From a virus, in the IMG/VR virus record IMGVR_UViG_3300044966_000228, positions 1-44,089 of that record: a DNA stretch of 44,089 bases; one strand, 5' to 3'. Below the pieces are notes generated by a model that worked only from the letters and a program-made list of their open reading frames with translations, was not told where the DNA came from and ran no database searches. Below are positions 24,601 through 30,989 of this stretch, piece by piece (within the stretch, counting starts at the first letter, position 1; each line of letters opens with the position of its first letter). A program made the translations under genes and the position numbers.

Positions 24601-27319
24601 AATTGAATATGGGTTACCGCACGATGGAATACCGGCAGTTGCAGTTGCTATATTAGGAAACGGCGTTGCTCGATCAAGTCTAATTAACTTAAAATTTGAT
24701 CGAATTTATAATTCATATGCTGTCTCAACATTAAACTGTGTTGATAAATTTTCTAGTACAGGTGCAGTGCAATATAAATTAACATGGGCACCTGATATTC
24801 GTATTGGAAATTCATCAATAACTGTTAATGGAGTATTGCAACTTCGTGATACGTACAAACTTAAAATTATTTCAGTAACTACAGCGTCTGGGTATAAATC
24901 ATATGCAGGTGCAGTTACATTTGAAGTTGCACCGGTTGGTGATATTGTAGTAACTTACATAAAAGATGTAACATTGTTAACTGCAGTTGACAGAATTCAG
25001 TATTACTATAAACCGGAATTGGGTGATTTAGGTAAAGATCTAGCACAATTAATGACCGGAATTGAATATGCCGGAGTAACTGTTAGTGGTTTAAACACTA
25101 ATAATTCAACCGGATGGGGAAGTACTCCGTATTATACCGATTCGTGGGACAGTTTCAAACCGTTAACTGATGATTACCGTGTTTCAGTCGCTAGTAATAC
25201 ATATTCAATTAAATTACCATATGTGCCTGAGTTAGGTTCAATATTAAACGTATATTATTCGTATACTAATATAGTATCATTTAATACTGATGGCAGAACA
25301 CTTTCGTATTATTATGAAAAATATGAAAATATACCGGAGGTGTCGTTACATAAAATTGTTGCAGCAGCTGCAATTGGGGTAAAGGATAGTAACATTATAC
25401 AAGTTGAATCAATCGATCAAATTAAAATTGGAGATATTGTTTCAAATAGTAGTCATGCAGTAGTAACTACTAAATTAAAGTTGTTATCAACAGTATCAGC
25501 TGGATATTATCTAACAGTTAAAGATACATCAATATTGTATGAAAACATGCCATTGTATTTTATAGGTACTGCAGTAGTACTTGGTACTAATATATCAGTT
25601 GGCGGGTTGTTAACTGATCATACATATTATGTTCATAGTATTGATGCTAATTCTAGTACACGATTTACAGTAAAAGCACAGATCAACGATGCAGCAGCAG
25701 TTCAGGTTACTACTGCAACTGGAAATATGACAATAGTTGCAGGTGAATTTAAGTTTAACACAACAGTTACAGGAATTAATGCAGATACAAATACTATTAC
25801 ATTATCTGATACTTTAAGCACGGTATTAGTAAATCAAACACTGATAAAATTCAGTCGTACGCTAATTAAATACCAAGATTTTTCAAATATTAGCAGAACA
25901 AAAATTGTATTAAAAAAACGAATTGTTTCTGGAATGAAATTAGAATTGAGTGGTAAACTTGCAGTAATTCGATTAGATGATGACCAGTACGGAAGTAGTT
26001 CTGTAAAAAATGATAACGCAATAATGTTACCATTTGTTGCAGACGGAGTATTAGATACAGTGACAATACCATCTTCGTATATTGATAAAACTGGAACAAC
26101 TAATACATTTACTGTTAACGCCGGTGACATTTTTATTATTCGTAATTCACAAAGTTCTGGTGAAGAAACTGAATATGATATTGATACTGCTATCAGTGGC
26201 GGTAATTTTGCACTTAGTTCAGCAGCAGGAATTGCGTCGGCTGAAATTGTTATTGACGGGTCTGAGCTAATTAATCAAGATACAGACGCCGGACCTGAAG
26301 AAGTAGTACCTGGTAATTTAGTTGATGCAGTTGCAATTAAGATTTTTGACATAAATGACTCGGGATCCTATATGCAATTTAAAGATATGCTAAATCGTAC
26401 TCATATTAAACGATTAAATGCTAATAAGCAAACTAGGTTAGCAGTTGAATTACTACAAGCTGATACTACGATAACAGTAGTTAATGCAAGCGCATTTGAA
26501 GCACCATCTCCGGAATACAATAAACCAGGTGTAATTGATATACACGGTGAGCGCATTGAATTTTTTACTATTAACGATAATGTATTAGGGCATGTATTAG
26601 GGCAACTTCGTCGTGGTACATTAGGAACTGGAGTTGCAACAGTACATGAAGTGGATTCAATAGTACAAGAAATTGGTGCAAGTGAATCTATTCCAATTCA
26701 AGATAAAATAATTGTTAATCAGTATGAATCTAATGGATCTCAGTTTGTTGATATTTCAGTGTTACCAATAAAGTCTAATAACTGGAATATGAAAACTACA
26801 TTCTTAGCAGTTGAGTTATTAGATACTGATGATACTATAACTGTTACTGATGCAAGTATATTTGAAGATATGCCCGGTACTGTTACTATACAAGGCGAGA
26901 CTATTAAATTTGATGCAATTAATGGAAATGTATTAAGTGGATTACGCAGGGGCGCATCAAGTACAATAATTCCGCTAGTACATAAGGTGCATGCAATTGT
27001 TCAAAACATTACATTAGCATCGTACGGACAATGCGATAATATTGAAGTTCTTATTAACGGAGTAATATTGAAAAAAATGCCTTATCAAATACATAATATC
27101 AATATTAATGCAGTAAGTCCACTTGGTGATGTACAGTATGATGCAGAATTTTCAGTAGATGGCAAAGCCAAGCAAATTCGATTAAGAGATGCAGTACCTG
27201 CAGGCACGTTAATAACGGTTATTAAACGTATAGGATTTAGTTGGACTAATGCAGTTACAGCAGAGACTATTACTAGATTTTTAAACGGCGCACCTGGAAG
27301 TCAGTACCCTGACAATTAA
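15665..27319 (+). CDS. Giant baseplate wedge/structural protein (position of gp7), 3,884 aa
   Basis: An uninterrupted 3,884-residue protein follows gp6 where T4 has gp7 (1,032 aa) and gp8. The N-terminus (NNEIYIPRDASLDTSDSNNT, then FLPNFYRTDANKKFLHATIN) and the aromatic-rich block around residues 1070-1290 (YYHWAVNVKQDFSTMLTQNR, RGIYRWMYDTDRPHICPWEM, EEPIWWVEVYGPAPYTSDN) look like large wedge proteins of marine T4-like phages. Three W-aromatic modules near 1465, 1595 and 1773 resemble CBM5/12 sugar-binding motifs (for example WIPNVTVHYNDIVRYNGDYY). Two GxGY repeats occur near 2575 and 2925. VSEVKPYRTQVREYVSLYD occurs near 2855. A pair of beta modules near 3588 and 3711 ends the protein (LAVELLQADTTITVVNAS and LAVELLDTDDTITVTDAS). 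No protease or lysin motif is seen. The likely role is a peripheral wedge scaffold with fibre-docking or surface-binding modules. The wedge role is inferred from gene order. Confidence 0.75.
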   Translation: MANNEIYIPRDASLDTSDSNNTANFLPNFYRTDANKKFLHATINQLTQPGTVKKVNGFIGRLSAKATTSDDIFIDAPSSDRQNYQLEPGIVINDDMNNTVFLKDYLDYVNQLKTLGANITDHSRLNAQEMYSWNPHINWDKFVNFQDYFWMPHGPATINIRNSILPVESTYSVITDITGPDTAFILTPDGLTRNPTITLYRGYTYQFDVNTPNDVFSIKTTRSIGKSNRYTVVENNAITSGTITFTVPFNSPDILYYVSESNINAGGVIKLLDISEHTQINVEDEIIGKKTYTLPTGLELSNGMCVTFSGEVTPLKYSTGKFHVAGVGTAIQLIPDADLEIISTYTTSTSILFDTTNFDVTPFGNANSYAANIDYIVISQGSVDRNQWSRYNKWVHKSVIESSAKFNNINAEYNQSLRAVRPIIEFDDNLKLFNFGTQSAGNVDLIDNFTTDVFSVIEGSLGYTIDGVAVTSGQRIIFTADPDPLVTNNIYRVEFIDVKHTTDSFGRSTSKQIRLILELKPNINDVVLIKSGINLQGHMVWYNGITWLAAQHKTSVNQPPLFDVVDDNGISFGDTTEYSGSTFNGTSIFSYKINSLGTLDPYLGFGLTHKNINNIGDIVFNFTLITDSFRYDANASTTKKIDTGFLVVNTAIPTYVNGWTTCKNKNTQPAIRIYKNSNKTNNFDIDIFDNLPALTDIEVRIYLNGVRVSKINDSKTKIWDIVSTAVTVTNQTALLPYHQIVFTTPIKLTDVVTINVFSSIPINENGYYEIPVNLQHNPLNGVLTEFTLGEVIDHVDSIVDNIYLGQHNIQFDGVFPGISNLRDLGNVSAYGTKFVQHSGPLSLSMYHIASDNNVIRAIDNSRDDYSRFKRTFLTVASTLGVTTETKEHVDLILNAMNANTPVTSSYYFSDMIPYGANTKTEFIIRDSEVRIFSLATVFTLDSLSTAAVLLYLNGNQLLHGIDYRFNIQGFVELMPTVVLQYDDELLIYEYSNTDGCLIPETPTKLGIWPKYTPKIFKDTSLVTPRWMIQGHDGSLTLIYGSYDDVTHQLVLDYRDELILELEKRIYNNIKVQYDPTIFDICDTIPGYDRTTPYSLQEFNQVLLPSYYHWAVNVKQDFSTMLTQNRYNTFVYNYSNHYTSNNQKSPGYWRGIYRWMYDTDRPHICPWEMLGFSEEPIWWVEVYGPAPYTSDNIVMWTDLSNGCIKAPNTPIKIVSKFVRPTLLNNLPVNENGELISPQESGIVNGIITEPMQGDFVFGDVSPVEAAWRRSSYYPFSVLKAAVLLTPAKTIGVLLDRSRISRNLNNQLVYTDTNVRINLSDIKIPSIYLSTSRIQTAGIINYLINNIDSTTITSYNQYKSELTSITAQLCYRVSGFTSKEKFKLMLESKTPLSSGSIFIPQEDYTVVLNTSSPVNVVVYSGVIITKIEGGYEIKGYSTSQPYFKYYKSSVSGSYITIGGVSAAYAIWAPNQYYVKDRYVKFGNRYFNTNVSHTSSEFFESSYFTALVELPISGGERIEFKQQWDTEAQTVLYGTKFSSIQGVVDFLLGYGKWLADQGFIFDEYNTTLGAVSNWETSAKEFVFWTVSNWGVNQQVWEEWIPNVTVHYNDIVRYNGDYYKALTTMNDPVFNNQKYAVLSGLNYEGNSVLTLSPAATTLLFKTTLSVVDDIQNPKYVYEMFDVNGNPIPLSFINAFRTDNVVSYKSNTESYIYCASFHLVQREHVIVINNTTMFNDTIFNPESGYKQDKIKVSGYVSTDWNGSVNVPGFVVDRAEIARWVPWTDYAFGDVVKHRTFFYSATSYIPGTELFNDSDWSKLAQPLTAKLLPNWNYKATQFTDFYSLDSDNFDITQQRMAQHLIGYQKRQYLENIIQDDVSEFKFYQGMIVEKGTQNVLNKLFDVLSADDRESLTFYEEWAIRSGSYGACESFNTIEFILNESSFKANPQGFELVYVDPLINDQVIRLLPSDIYSKPIGYSPSIWKEDAYKSQILRPCGHVRSSEVSLTVKSLSELVTLTNIQLSIGNYIWCTFEGSSWNVYTIIPTSVRLKSLFLDSANDLVIFTTTEAHGLTNGMYIQLIDTNEIPHITEDYNNVFFKVNLTAADGSDYIDTEFSITLPSAHSLPDAAVAKININTFESRRYATVDSDNIPADPTAGDLIWTDHYVDTDNKWTTWQYQTSKWEVLHTVNPKPDITKIKQAFLYNKINNQLITYLDIVDSNNGKNPNIADQEVKFKSFYDPAIYSVKTSSTVVSGVNVDDSIAWTTDQIGTLWWDLTTAKFINSYTEDVVYRNTTWSTLAYGASIDVYEWVESTVLPSVWDEEADTEAGLADGISGKSLYSDLFYSQTRTYDTVSQRYSYTYYFWVKNKITIPSIVGRKMSSFDVANLIANPRGEGYEFLALTGLDSFSLVNIKPYLQHDDVVLSIEYWINDKIDQNMHTQWKIISTNENTILPAAIEQKWFDSLCGRDLQNREVPDPLLPVKLKYGIQNRPRQSMFVNRCETVKQFIEQLNLILKKHLIVDTRNISNLFLYDPIPNINRGLYDAVIDTDLELRLTVAKSYIKPLITPLIVNGRVVGINIINAGRGYLIPPYATVVGSGVGAMLKLTIDTIGQIIGCTVVHSGEGYTSESSIEVRNYSVLIKSDLTSNDSWSIYEYNRTTETWNKTLMQSYNTRKYWEYLDWYDEGYNQFTAINYSISTYSDLSTLTNVKIDDVVTIRTTTSNRWVLLKKYDTSSSADWTQSYKIIGSQNGTIQFSSLLYDFIDTSVGYEGMFYDQGVYDNSAVTELRIILELVKNNLLINDLKSEYLQLFFTCVRSALSEQTYIDWIFKTSFVNVMHNVGPLHQSVTYQNDNLTNFEEYVSEVKPYRTQVREYVSLYDTIETTQLMTSDFDVPAENRSMYSLVDGNVIAADNATYPTKSWYDNAGFSVTEIRIINGGAGYTTPPTVTIVSTSGKDATAKAYVANGKVSRITVVTAGSHYVSVPEIKIEYGLPHDGIPAVAVAILGNGVARSSLINLKFDRIYNSYAVSTLNCVDKFSSTGAVQYKLTWAPDIRIGNSSITVNGVLQLRDTYKLKIISVTTASGYKSYAGAVTFEVAPVGDIVVTYIKDVTLLTAVDRIQYYYKPELGDLGKDLAQLMTGIEYAGVTVSGLNTNNSTGWGSTPYYTDSWDSFKPLTDDYRVSVASNTYSIKLPYVPELGSILNVYYSYTNIVSFNTDGRTLSYYYEKYENIPEVSLHKIVAAAAIGVKDSNIIQVESIDQIKIGDIVSNSSHAVVTTKLKLLSTVSAGYYLTVKDTSILYENMPLYFIGTAVVLGTNISVGGLLTDHTYYVHSIDANSSTRFTVKAQINDAAAVQVTTATGNMTIVAGEFKFNTTVTGINADTNTITLSDTLSTVLVNQTLIKFSRTLIKYQDFSNISRTKIVLKKRIVSGMKLELSGKLAVIRLDDDQYGSSSVKNDNAIMLPFVADGVLDTVTIPSSYIDKTGTTNTFTVNAGDIFIIRNSQSSGEETEYDIDTAISGGNFALSSAAGIASAEIVIDGSELINQDTDAGPEEVVPGNLVDAVAIKIFDINDSGSYMQFKDMLNRTHIKRLNANKQTRLAVELLQADTTITVVNASAFEAPSPEYNKPGVIDIHGERIEFFTINDNVLGHVLGQLRRGTLGTGVATVHEVDSIVQEIGASESIPIQDKIIVNQYESNGSQFVDISVLPIKSNNWNMKTTFLAVELLDTDDTITVTDASIFEDMPGTVTIQGETIKFDAINGNVLSGLRRGASSTIIPLVHKVHAIVQNITLASYGQCDNIEVLINGVILKKMPYQIHNININAVSPLGDVQYDAEFSVDGKAKQIRLRDAVPAGTLITVIKRIGFSWTNAVTAETITRFLNGAPGSQYPDN

Positions 27320-27341
27320 AAGTAACACTTAATATTACTTG

Positions 27342-27348
27342 ATAAATA
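27342..27348 (+). promoter_or_regulatory. Late promoter for the fibre operon
   Basis: Plus-strand GATAAATATAAG in the 49-bp gap after the giant gene; the core ATAAATA ends 20 nt before the ATG at 27369, with GAGAG as ribosome-binding site. Confidence 0.6.
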
Positions 27349-27368
27349 TAAGATGAAGAGAGAATACT

Positions 27369-27974
27369 ATGCAGAATAAAGATATTACAGGCCTACATAT
27401 AGAAGGGCATATTAAAATATTTGACCCAGTTAGTAACGAGGTATATGTAAATAAAAGAAATGCAATACATTATGAAAATATAAGTATTGCGTTGGCACAG
27501 AGTATTGCAAATAGCAAAAACGGGTTTATATATCAAATGGCGTTTGGCAACGGCGGAACTGCAGTTGATCCAACTGGAATTATTACATATTTAACTCCAA
27601 ATAGTTCAGGATCAAATGCAAGTTTATACAATCAAACTTTTATAAAAGTTGTTAACGATCAATCGAGCAATAATATTGATCCAACCCGAAATTATATACA
27701 AACAAGACACGTAACTGGTGTGAATTATACTGATGTATTTGTATCGTGTTTGTTAGATTATACTGAACCATCCGGACAAAGTGCATTTGACACGTCAACT
27801 AATAGTGATGGTAACTTTGTATTTGATGAATTAGGTTTAAAGTCATATAATGAAGATGGCGATAGTATGTTGTTAACTCATGTAATTTTTCATCCAGTGC
27901 AAAAATCGTTAAATCGATTAATCCAAATTGAATATACTGTTCGTATACAAAGTTTAACAAGTATTGGAGTATAA
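27369..27974 (+). CDS. Virion structural protein, 201 aa, unknown role
   Basis: The protein reads as a compact beta-rich structural subunit: GHIKIFDPVSNEVYVNKRNA, HYENISIALAQSIANSKNGF, YQMAFGNGGTAVDPTGII, NATVFVSC-like strands ending FVFDELGLKSYNEDGD, and LTHVIFHPVQKSLNRLIQIE. I have the impression of similar proteins next to fibre genes in other large T4-like aquatic phages, but cannot name a T4 counterpart. Its location between the giant wedge protein and the fibres suggests a connector between baseplate and fibres. It has its own late promoter, and the next gene's ATG directly follows its stop. Confidence 0.6.
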   Translation: MQNKDITGLHIEGHIKIFDPVSNEVYVNKRNAIHYENISIALAQSIANSKNGFIYQMAFGNGGTAVDPTGIITYLTPNSSGSNASLYNQTFIKVVNDQSSNNIDPTRNYIQTRHVTGVNYTDVFVSCLLDYTEPSGQSAFDTSTNSDGNFVFDELGLKSYNEDGDSMLLTHVIFHPVQKSLNRLIQIEYTVRIQSLTSIGV

Positions 27975-27975
27975 A

Positions 27976-30042
27976 ATGACATATCAAGTTAAATTTACTG
28001 AAAGTACTAACTCCGCAAAGCCGGCGTTAATTGTTGAAGATAAAGCAGTTAATGATCAAACCTCATTAGTGTTTGTTGGTCAAAATTCGTCAGGGTATGC
28101 ACCAATTTTTGCAGAAAATTTCCTACATTTGTTAGAAAATTTTGCCAAAAATATTCCACCATCTAATCCAGTTGAAGGCCAATTATGGTATGATAACACT
28201 ACTTCTGAGTCATTACTTAAAGTATTTGATGGCTCAAATTGGTTACCTACTGGATCAGTTACTAGAAATAGCGTTGCTCCTAGTAGTGTAAGCAGTATTA
28301 ATGGTGATCTTTGGGTTAACACTAATACACAACAGTTATACATCTTTTCCGGAACGTCTTGGTCGCTAATTGGGCCACAATTTAGTACTGGGTTAAAAAC
28401 AGGAACAACAGTTGACACAGTAAGTGACACATTAGCAGATGTTAACAACACTGCAGATCATAATATAATTTCATTGTATGCAAATAATGAAAGAATTGCA
28501 ATTCTTAGTGCAGAAACATTTACTCCAAAGGCATATATTACTGGATTTCCAAAGGTTAACCGAGGAATTACGTTAACAACTGAACAGGAGTCTTTAGTTA
28601 GTGCGAAACTAGTAGGTACTGCAACTGCAGCTGATAGTTTAAATGTTAATTCAGTAGCAGTTGCTGCTTCAAATTTTTTAAGATCTGATGTAGTGTCAAC
28701 AACCGTTAATGAGTTTCAAATTAAATCAGTTAGTGGTTTAACAATTGGAGGAGATTTAAGTTTTAATATTGGGCAACCTGTTGTAAATGCTGATGCAACT
28801 GGGTTAATTGCATTAACATCAACTAATAAGAATGTGCAATTTCGAGTAAAAGATACGTTAAATGCATTGTCGACTGTAATGCATATTGATACTCGATTGC
28901 GTGTAGGGATTAAGAATATTAATCCACAATCGGATTTAGATGTAACAGGAACTGTTGCAGTTAGCAGTAATGTAGTAGTAGGTAGCGCAACTGCGTTGTC
29001 GACGGTAGCAACTGGCGGAATTACATCTTATGGTAACTTATCTGTGTATCGAGTTGCAACATTTAATGGTGAAGTAAAAACTACTAGTAAGTTAATAGTG
29101 TCGTCTCCAATAGGCATAAATGCAAATTTACCAAATCCGGCAATTGTGCCAACAATTTCTGAAACTTTTGACATTGGTTCTGAAAGTTTAAAATTTAGAA
29201 CAATATATGCTACTAATATTACTGCAAGTAATTTTACCGGCGGATTAACTGGTGATGTTACTGGAAATGTATCTGGCTCTGCAATGACATTAAAGGCAGC
29301 GGCATCAATTGAACTAATTGGTGACATGACAAGTGCTGCAGTATCTTATAATGGCAAAGACAACATTCAAATTAATACAACAGTTAGTTCTGGATTTATA
29401 ACAAACAAACCAGAAGTAACTGAGTCATTTGATAATGATACATTATTAATATTTCGAAATGCAGCATCGTCTGCATCGGCTGAAGTAAAGAGAATTAGTA
29501 AAACTAATTTTTTAGAAACTGTACCATCTGTACCAGTTGGTGCAATTTTTCCGTATGCAGGAAAAGTAGATGCATTACATCCGGCACCTAAAGGGTATCT
29601 ATTATGTGACGGATCAGAGTTATTAATAGCAACGTATCGAGCATTACATGAAGTTATTGGCACTACATACCGATCTAATTTAGTAGGTAATGGAACATTT
29701 GCATTACCTGATTTAAGAGGTAGATTTCCGTTAGGTGCTGACAATATGGACAACCCATCGTTAGCTAACGTGCCTGATATAATAAGCGGTGATTTAATTG
29801 ATGCACGTGGCAACAGAAATGGAACCGTCGGCGGTGTAGCAATAAATCCGTTACAGCGAGCTAACCGAATACAAAATGAACAAGGTCGAACACTTGGCGG
29901 TTCTTCAGGTGCTGAAACGTTTGGGTCAGCAGTTGCAGAAACTGGTACTAACAAATTTGAAACATCGCCTTTAGGTACGCTGTATTCAGATATGAATCCA
30001 TACTTAACTATCAATTATATAATATTTACAGGTGTGCTATAA
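27976..30042 (+). CDS. Tail fibre protein with C-terminal tail-collar domain
   Basis: A 688-aa fibre. The start is taken at the ATG at 27976 rather than a TTG four codons upstream, because TTGGAG then forms the ribosome-binding site. Residues 1-130 are the fibre N-terminal module shared with the next two genes (FVGQNSSGYAPIFAENFLHL, EGQLWYD, GDLWVNTNTQQLYIFSG). The shaft has short fibre repeats (FTGGLTGDVTGNVSGSAMTL and AATAADSLNVNSVAV-like segments). Residues about 515-600 form a phage tail-collar domain (VPVGAIFPYAGK, PKGYLLCDGSELLIATYRAL, FALPDLRGRFPLGADNM), as in T4 gp12 and many fibre tips. The collar domain is usually the receptor-facing end. The stop overlaps the next start as TAATG. 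Confidence 0.88.
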   Translation: MTYQVKFTESTNSAKPALIVEDKAVNDQTSLVFVGQNSSGYAPIFAENFLHLLENFAKNIPPSNPVEGQLWYDNTTSESLLKVFDGSNWLPTGSVTRNSVAPSSVSSINGDLWVNTNTQQLYIFSGTSWSLIGPQFSTGLKTGTTVDTVSDTLADVNNTADHNIISLYANNERIAILSAETFTPKAYITGFPKVNRGITLTTEQESLVSAKLVGTATAADSLNVNSVAVAASNFLRSDVVSTTVNEFQIKSVSGLTIGGDLSFNIGQPVVNADATGLIALTSTNKNVQFRVKDTLNALSTVMHIDTRLRVGIKNINPQSDLDVTGTVAVSSNVVVGSATALSTVATGGITSYGNLSVYRVATFNGEVKTTSKLIVSSPIGINANLPNPAIVPTISETFDIGSESLKFRTIYATNITASNFTGGLTGDVTGNVSGSAMTLKAAASIELIGDMTSAAVSYNGKDNIQINTTVSSGFITNKPEVTESFDNDTLLIFRNAASSASAEVKRISKTNFLETVPSVPVGAIFPYAGKVDALHPAPKGYLLCDGSELLIATYRALHEVIGTTYRSNLVGNGTFALPDLRGRFPLGADNMDNPSLANVPDIISGDLIDARGNRNGTVGGVAINPLQRANRIQNEQGRTLGGSSGAETFGSAVAETGTNKFETSPLGTLYSDMNPYLTINYIIFTGVL

Positions 30043-30959
30043 TGAGCTATTTAATAAACAAAACAGATGGATCTCTATTAACAGAGATTGTTGACGGAAC
30101 TGTAGATCAATTATCTACTAATTTAACATTAATTGGTAAAAACGCAAACTCGTACGGCGAGAGTTTAAACGAAAATTTTGTTCGATTATTAGAAAATTTT
30201 GCATCTGATATTAGACCTACTAATCCAATTCGAGGTCAAATTTGGTTTGATATTACCGAAAGTCGATTAAAGGTGTATGACGGAACTGCATTTAGATTAA
30301 GTGGCGGTACCGTTGTTGCTAGTTCGATGCCAAGTTCAATGTCAATTGGCGATTTGTGGATTGACAGCAGAAACAAACAGCTATACTTCAATGATGGAAT
30401 TTCAAATGTATTAGCAGGGCCAATCGATTCACCAAGTAACGGGATTGCAGTAGTAGCAGTAACGGATGATATTGGCGGGTCACATAACATTATCACAATC
30501 ACAATTTCACCAATATCAAACAATGCAGTAGATCCAATCTTACTTGCAATTTTTAGTGTAGATGAATTTACATTAAACGACTCTATAGTAGGGTACGATG
30601 GCTTGGATATTAAGAGAGGGTTTAATTTTCAGGCGTTACAGGATGTAAACACAAGCATTACAAATATTAGTGATCCGATTAACGATTTAGATGTAGTAAA
30701 TTTGCAAACACTTAACAATGCAGTGAAGCAAACACCTCTAGCAATTTCTTTAAACACTACTAATATACCGGGAGACAATGATGATAAAAATGATGCAATT
30801 GCTAATAATTTTTTAGCTAAAATTTTCCCATCAGATGAACATAGTGTTGACGGAGTTGAAGGACCAATATGCAGAGTTGTGGTTACTAACCAATCTACAG
30901 TATCAATTAAAGAGTTTAAGTTAATAAATTCCAATTGGACGTATCAAACAACGTTATAA
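30042..30959 (+). CDS. Tail fibre-like protein, short paralogue
   Basis: A 305-aa protein whose first 130 residues repeat the fibre N-terminal module (LTLIGKNANSYGESLNENFV, RGQIWFDITESRLKVYDG, GDLWIDSRNKQLYFNDG). The remainder is a short beta-rich part without a collar or other recognisable tip domain (ITNISDPINDLDVVNLQTLN, DNDDKNDAIANNFLAKIFPS, EFKLINSNWTYQTTL). It may be an adaptor or a fibre section that pairs with the longer paralogues. It is translationally coupled to the preceding fibre gene and followed by a late promoter. Confidence 0.75.
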   Translation: MSYLINKTDGSLLTEIVDGTVDQLSTNLTLIGKNANSYGESLNENFVRLLENFASDIRPTNPIRGQIWFDITESRLKVYDGTAFRLSGGTVVASSMPSSMSIGDLWIDSRNKQLYFNDGISNVLAGPIDSPSNGIAVVAVTDDIGGSHNIITITISPISNNAVDPILLAIFSVDEFTLNDSIVGYDGLDIKRGFNFQALQDVNTSITNISDPINDLDVVNLQTLNNAVKQTPLAISLNTTNIPGDNDDKNDAIANNFLAKIFPSDEHSVDGVEGPICRVVVTNQSTVSIKEFKLINSNWTYQTTL

Positions 30960-30960
30960 A

Positions 30961-30967
30961 ATAAATA
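30961..30967 (+). promoter_or_regulatory. Late promoter for the third fibre gene
   Basis: Plus-strand ATAAATACAG immediately after the stop of the preceding fibre gene, ending 22 nt before the ATG at 30990. The start has AAGGAA as ribosome-binding site. Confidence 0.6.
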
Positions 30968-30989
30968 CAGTAATACAAGGAATATACAA

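Noticed and set aside
27320-27341. Terminator after the giant wedge gene (AAGTAA/TTACTT)
   Set aside because: Six AU-rich pairs with a 9-nt loop and no T-run; too weak to call.
27964-27975. TTG start four codons upstream of the collar-fibre ATG
   Set aside because: The TTGGAG sequence fits better as the ribosome-binding site for the ATG at 27976; the same logic was applied to the GIY-YIG gene start.
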